Assembly (NCBI RefSeq): GCF_001186125.1
Contig: NW_014039921.1
Location: 7,844 to 28,653 of the forward strand
Reading direction: 5' to 3'
Length of the DNA: 20,810 nucleotides
From: Sphaeroforma arctica JP610
Lineage: Eukaryota; Opisthokonta; Ichthyosporea; Ichthyophonida
The notes under the pieces were generated by a model that worked only from the letters and a program-made list of their open reading frames with translations, was not told the DNA's origin and searched no databases. Shown here in pieces: positions 16,425 to 20,810 of the stretch (position 1 is the first letter of the stretch; each line of letters begins with the position of its first letter). The translations under genes and the position numbers were made by a program.

Positions 16425-16575
16425 ATCGGATTTCGCCAGGCAGAATAAAAAAGGTGCATTTCGTTGTTTTGACAATAGGTGCAGACCAATTTTGGACAAC
16501 ACTATACCATTGGAGGATTTTATATAAAAGGGATTGTGATGGATCCGTTTTGATTTTTTCAAAACAAAATAGGTG
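16425..16575. repeat. Dispersed AGGTGCA motifs
   Basis: AGGTGCATTTCCGATC, AGGTGCATTTCGTTG, AGGTGCAGACC and AGGTGCATGTTG occur within 160 nt. A further AGGTGCACC lies at about 15839. They appear to belong to the same repeated sequence as the flanking GTCGCGAC palindromes. Confidence 0.5.
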
Positions 16576-16592
16576 CATGTTGTCTTTTGACC

Positions 16593-16690
16593 AAACGACA
16601 TGTCGCGACGATTGTCGCGATGTGTCGGCATCATAATGATGTAAAAGACGGTCGCGACGTGTCGTCACAGGTAAAAGACATGTCGTTTAC
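16593..16690. repeat. Cluster of GTCGCGAC palindromic repeats
   Basis: AAACGACATGTCGCGAC (16593-16609) is an exact inverted match to part of the copy at 15731-15759. GTAAAAGACGGTCGCGACGT (16641) is a direct copy. GTAAAAGACATGTCGTTTAC (16671-16690) has the same arms with the centre removed. Confidence 0.75.
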
Positions 16691-16937
16691 CAACCCAGTG
16701 TCTCTGGCATGAGTGTCAACTGTCACATCACAAGTGTCAATTGTCGAAGTGCACAAGTCATAACTCTTTCTGAAATCTGAACTATTGCTCAGTGAACAAC
16801 TGAACAGTGAACACTTAACAGTTGAACACACGAACACTGCTGTTCCAGTGTTCCTGAACAGTGAGCTGTGATGAGTGAACAGAAGTTGTTGAAGTCATTA
16901 TTTTTTTTGTTTTTGTTTTTTTAAAGCATTTGTTACA

Positions 16938-17120
16938 GCCAACCATGGACCAATGGTTGACAAGGTCGCGGGTATTTGTTTTTAGAAAAACAAATACCCA
17001 TAAAAATTTATAAATATGTATTATGTATAAATAAATACATACCACCCGAGTCATACGTGACACGAAAGGTTGTGTTGCCCGGGACCCTGGCCTATGTATT
17101 TTTTATTAAAAAACAAATAC
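16938..17120. repeat. Hairpin cluster
   Basis: CAACCAT and AATGGTTG pair at 16939-16958. A perfect 14-bp inverted repeat with a 2-nt loop lies at 16970-16999 (arm GGGTATTTGTTTTT). A related, less perfect hairpin ends AAAAAACAAATAC at 17096-17120. AAACAAATACC occurs in both, about 120 nt apart. Confidence 0.75.
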
Positions 17121-17235
17121 CGTCTGGGATTCCCAGGTGGGCCAGGACTGAGGACTCCCAGGGGCCAGGAGACCAGGTCCCAGAGGGGACAGAGTCCAGA
17201 CGCCAGAGTGGGATAGTCCACTTTAACAGAAGGGA
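17121..17235. other. GC-rich block in AT-rich surroundings
   Basis: CCCAGG, GGGACC and GGCCAGG repeats with short internal inverted repeats such as CTGGGATTCCCAG. No reading frame looks coding. Composition is unlike its neighbours, so it may be part of an inserted element. Confidence 0.4.
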
Positions 17236-17279
17236 CCTGTGTGAGATAGATAAATATGTATTTAGTTGATTCCCAGCTT

Positions 17280-17495
17280 CATATCGCTAGTTTGACTATA
17301 TACGTTCTGCAGGTTCGAGTATATAGTACTCGCCCCTGTTGCTCGTCTACTACTACACCGTGTTCCTGATACGTAAATCAACACAATGTATACCCGATTT
17401 ATAAAACTAAATTAGGTCACGTACACGCGATCTCCACCATGTACTGAGAAATAGAGCAGCCGTACTTCTATTTTAAACAGACAACTCAGGCGTTA
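17280..17495. other. Region without recognisable features
   Basis: Mixed-composition sequence with no credible exon, RNA gene or repeat by eye. Confidence 0.4.
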
Positions 17496-17713
17496 CTCGT
17501 TGACAGGCCTGCAACATAGAATCAGTCTAGTTATGCATTGTTTTCCCGATGCAGACATTAGTACCAGCATATGCACATGCAATCTTTAAAATATACTGAG
17601 AACAGGACATCTCTCGTTGACAGGCCTGCAACATACAATCAGTCTAGTTATGCATTGTTTTCCCGATGCAGACATTAGTACCAGCATACGCACATGCAAT
17701 CTTTAGAATATAC
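17496..17713 (+). repeat. Recent tandem duplication, 117-bp period
   Basis: Two 101-nt copies (17496-17596 and 17613-17713) differ at three positions by hand count. Both contain CGTTGACAGGCCTGCAACAT and CCGATGCAGACATTAGTACC. Confidence 0.95.
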
Positions 17714-17778
17714 CAGACCAGCCCCGCTTGCATTGCTGACTAGACGAGTCACACTTCACTTGTCCAGATACCTAGAAT

Positions 17779-17787
17779 ATAAATAGA
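17779..17787 (+). promoter_or_regulatory. TATA-like sequence
   Basis: TATAAATAG is a good TATA match on the + strand, but no + strand gene is recognised downstream. It is recorded only as a possible site. Confidence 0.15.
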
Positions 17788-17898
17788 GCTTACATACTGC
17801 GCGCAGACTTTTGGAATGCTTTTCACCATACAGCTAGCCTGCCAACTACTTATACTGATTTTGTATAAACCCTGTACACGGTGACCGACAGAAAGACG

Positions 17899-18095
17899 TC
17901 ACTTATTTTGAAAGCTTCCAGTAATGCTGGCATTTGCCAATACCGTAGAGCTAGCATATTTTTGATACTTTTGGACATCGATCAATGTGCGGGAGAGTTT
18001 ATGGCGATTCTGGTAAAACTCTGTGTACATGGAACGGATGGAGGGCTTCATCTGTGACCAAACATGAACTACTGCACTGTACATTGAAGGCATAT
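17899..18095 (-). CDS. Last exon of the tentative - strand gene
   Basis: Open for 64 codons after acceptor CAGTCTTCGCAG. It reads MPSMYSAVVHVWSQMKPSIR, then SMYTEFYQNRHKLSRTLIDV, and ends GSFQNK before TGA. It is one of the better coding-like stretches outside the two main genes. An end by splicing before the stop cannot be excluded. Confidence 0.4.
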
Positions 18096-18949
18096 CTGCG
18101 AAGACTGGCTATGGGTGTTGATTAATATATGTATACAAACATTCCGATTTGTTATTTAGATTACATCCGTATTGTATAATGGGTGATATAGACACGTCTA
18201 ATATATTGACTTGTACACTTCTGATTGTGCATCAAGGTGCATATGACTTCAAAATCAATATATGTACATATCTACACGGAACTATATCATGCTATAGTCT
18301 ATTTGTGTGTGTATACTAATTTTATTGATCTTTTACATACATATGTATACCTATTAATTCGGAGGAAAGAAGATGTACACATATCGATAAGCCGTGTGTG
18401 CAATGACTACAACAAATAAAGTCATTTAGTACGGATACACATACTTGTGTCTCACTCATAGCATCGTATAAAATAGTGAAGAACCAATACAGTCTTTATC
18501 ATATTGTATTAATACTTTTTCAATATTATTTATATGTAAAGAATCGTTTACGATCGTTTCCTAGTTGTTGTTCCACCCCCGGCTTACTTCAGGCAAGCGC
18601 CAGCGGCGAAAGTTCTTCTATAGCGTAAACCACTCAGGAATGATGCGGATTGGTAGACGGTCACCTCGACGGTGGACTTCCCAAAAATTGCCAAAATTCG
18701 CATATTCACCTATCGAACATATACATATACATATAGTATCTTGGTGTGTGTAAGTGTGTACGTATGAGGTTACCACGCTCATATTCTGTGAGTGCCCACT
18801 ATACTGCCTCGATTCAGTCTTCGCGCTTCCCAGACTGATGGATTCTGGTGCGCAGATTTATGCCAAAGAATGTGAGCTTGAATCAGTCCTCGATCTTTCA
18901 AGACAAGTGACCTATTTCAGTGTTCAGGCTTACCACACTTGTACGGTGG

Positions 18950-18985
<36 letters not shown>

Positions 18986-19023
18986 ATGTATGTATGTATG
19001 ATGTATATATATACATACATACA

Positions 19024-19057
<34 letters not shown>

Positions 19058-19543
19058 CTCCCACCTGTATGCACGCAGTAAGGTTTTTGCGTACTCCGTC
19101 TCTCGTACTATCGCAAATGTGCACGCTCGCTTGTATGAATATGGCTTGTATACGTGTCTGGTAGTAGATGCCTATCCTATGCATCGCCCAATAAGGACGT
19201 GTCCATATACTCTATGCTCGCGCATGATTGTTTAAACTACACGCACCATATCCACAGTCAGTAGCTAAGTCTGCTGTGTGTCGCTGTGGGTGCACTGACA
19301 TGCGGTCCAGAGCATCCGCAATTTGTTTCAAGTTTGTATACGATACAGTGCTGTATATTGCACATTTGCACATACTAGAGATTGAACTAAAATGTGTCTA
19401 TGTACTAGCAAACAATACTTTAATTCAACGTGCAAACCTTGTGATACATCAAAATTCTATACTATTACTTCGTCGTGAGTGGTATGGATTCGAGTGTAAA
19501 TCTCGTGACGAGTATTTCAAACAAACGCCACATTGCCCGGACC
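17899..19543 (-). CDS. Tentative five-exon gene, protein not recognised
   Basis: Five phase-compatible GT-AG exons on the - strand: 19543-19469, 19350-19247, 18894-18805, 18709-18665 and 18095-17899. They read, in order, RAMWRLFEILVTRFTLESIP; SYTNLKQIADALDRMSVHPQ; RGLIQAHILWHKSAHQNPSV and WEARRLNRG; EYANFGNFWEVHRR; DMPSMYSAVVHVWSQMKPSI and on to TGA, about 166 residues from the Met at 19533. The helical, non-repetitive character and matching phases support coding. EYANFGNFWE...DMP...VWSQMKP recalls the region before the active site of peptidase M2 (ACE family), but spacing differs and no HExxH is found, so no name is given. An alternative ending of exon 4 at TAG 18618 is possible. It could be a pseudogene or partial gene. 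Confidence 0.4.
18949..19058. repeat. TA / TATG microsatellite block
   Basis: Long TA runs with ATGTATGT and ACATACAT steps, in the intron of the tentative - strand gene. It inflates open frames on both strands (YIYIYI). Confidence 0.92.
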
Positions 19544-19835
19544 CTGACTAAATGCGCTTAGTTATGTCAGCAAGACTATTGTAGCTGCCTTCATATTCGG
19601 TTTGCTTCCACGTATATAAAATAGGTATAGTGGTAGATATTACTGCGCTCGTATTCGGTTGTGTACACATGAGTGTATATGATTATAGATTGACACATGC
19701 TGGATGTCCAGTAAAGAAGCTCTCTGTTTCAGGGTGTTGGTTTTCTCACGAGTGCTCCTGACGCTTCCGATTCTGTCCGTACTATTCCGATGTATACTTC
19801 TCTGTAAATAAGAAATTGCGTTTGCATCAAGTGAG
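19544..19835. other. Region without recognisable features
   Basis: If the - strand gene is real, earlier exons or its promoter should lie here. None could be recognised. Confidence 0.35.
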
Positions 19836-20254
19836 CCTATATCCATATATTACTAATACTTGTTTTGTTATACGCTATATCCATATATTCTGATACTTGT
19901 TTTGTTATACGTTATATCCATATAATAACTTGTTTTGTTATACGCTATATCCATATAATACTGATACTTGTTTTGTTATACGCTATATCCATATTTTACT
20001 GATACTTGTTTTGTTATACGCTATATCCATATATTCCTGATATTTGTTTTGTTATACACCATATCCATATATTACTGATACTTGTTTTGTTATACGCTAT
20101 ATCCTTATATTACTGATACTTGTTTTGTTATACGCTATATCCATATATTACTGATACTTGTTTTGTTATACGCTATATCCATATATTACTGATACTTGTT
20201 TTGTTGTACGCTATATTCATATATTACTGATACTTATGTTGCCATACGCTGCAC
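19836..20254 (+). repeat. 38-bp satellite, about 11 copies
   Basis: Units of the form CTATATCCATATATTACTGA followed by TACTTGTTTTGTTATACG. Most copies differ by a few bases; the third is shortened. The last copy decays into unique sequence after GCCATACGCTGCACC. Confidence 0.96.
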
Positions 20255-20810
20255 CATGTTGATATCTGTATCTGTAGGTAACTCGCTCTCATTAGTGTAC
20301 TATGCGCGTGATATAGGATCCTTTATAAAAAACCTCGTGCGTATCGTAAAAGCTTAGACGCAGTAAACCTGAATAGTAAAATATTTCAAATTGATTGGTA
20401 ACTGTGCATGTAAGCACTGTCTGTCTATATTGCATATGCATGCGTGTGTGTGTTAAGAATTCCTGCATGATTGGTGTGGATTCGGTCTTCGTGACATTTT
20501 ACTGTGTGGCGTGTGCGTGGTTTATCTTTGCTCTAGCATCTACAATTGTTCTAACGCTTTGCAACGTGTGTCTGCTCTTCATTGTATGAGTGAGTAACAA
20601 TTGTGAGCTATCCGCGATTTTATATACTTCGTTACTAGAGTTGATATCTGTAAAATCCGGTATTAGTACAATCTGAATGTTACAAGTGCGCACATCCTCA
20701 CATAACTCGCGTTCTGTGGTCTCTGTATAAATGCCTGTGTTGAAGGTGTGTTAGGTGGGGAGTTATGTGAATGTTACTATCAGCGGTGGTGGAGAGGGTG
20801 GGTGATAATA
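20255..20810. other. Region without recognisable features
   Basis: Mixed sequence with short open frames on both strands that show no family signature. Nothing here can be supported as a gene. Confidence 0.4.

Noticed and set aside
18565-19164. Open frames of 62 and 136 codons on the + strand
   Set aside because: They are partly TA-repeat translation and partly antisense shadows of the tentative - strand exons.
19228-19551. 107-codon open frame on the + strand
   Set aside because: It lies opposite two tentative - strand exons and shows no family signature. It remains possible if the - strand model fails.
1-20810. CRISPR arrays, rRNA genes, retroelement or transposase coding regions
   Set aside because: The repeats are tandem or palindromic without CRISPR spacing, and no reverse transcriptase, integrase or transposase motifs were seen in any frame.

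Overview
The window is nuclear DNA from an intron-rich eukaryote. It carries most of a classical dynamin gene on the + strand, a convergent gene for a truncated-globin-like protein on the - strand, and a tentative third gene on the - strand. Beyond about 15.1 kb most of the sequence is repeats or featureless. A dynamin with PH domain, GED and proline-rich tail is typical of animals and their unicellular relatives. Together with introns of 0.2-1.1 kb full of TA microsatellites and CCCTAA-type interstitial telomeric repeats, this suggests a unicellular holozoan, perhaps an ichthyosporean. The species guess is inference only.

Layout. At 121-13588 there are 19 dynamin exons separated by 18 GT-AG introns. 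They cover everything from just after the P-loop/switch I exons, which lie left of the window, to the stop codon. The exon phases all agree and the coding lengths sum to 2244 nt, giving 747 residues plus a stop. At 13589-13954 is a short convergent intergenic region with a poly(A) signal for each gene. At 13955-15104 (- strand) is a two-exon gene for a 298-residue protein with a truncated (2/2) globin-like domain behind a long polar N-terminal extension. At 15105-17898 there is no recognisable gene, but there are palindromic GTCGCGAC-type repeats, AT-rich satellite, hairpins and a 117-bp-period duplication. At 17899-19543 (- strand) is a tentative chain of five phase-compatible exons of an unrecognised protein. 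At 19836-20254 is a 38-bp satellite, and the rest is featureless.

The most unusual signal lies inside the dynamin introns. In about eleven of eighteen introns, a segment straddling a splice junction (exon end plus donor, or branch point/acceptor plus exon start) has been copied in tandem into the intron, where the copies decay to different degrees. Examples are four copies of the exon-15 tail with its donor, a copy of the exon-17 head with its acceptor, a copy of part of exon 9, five donor copies after exon 7 and four after exon 18. This looks like intron growth by repeated local tandem duplication at splice sites. It leaves decoy splice sites, fossil exons and at least one candidate recursive-splicing site.

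The dynamin is expected to drive membrane fission, with its SH3-ligand tail recruiting partners. The globin is probably a haem protein of unknown role. Nothing in the sequence ties the genes together functionally.
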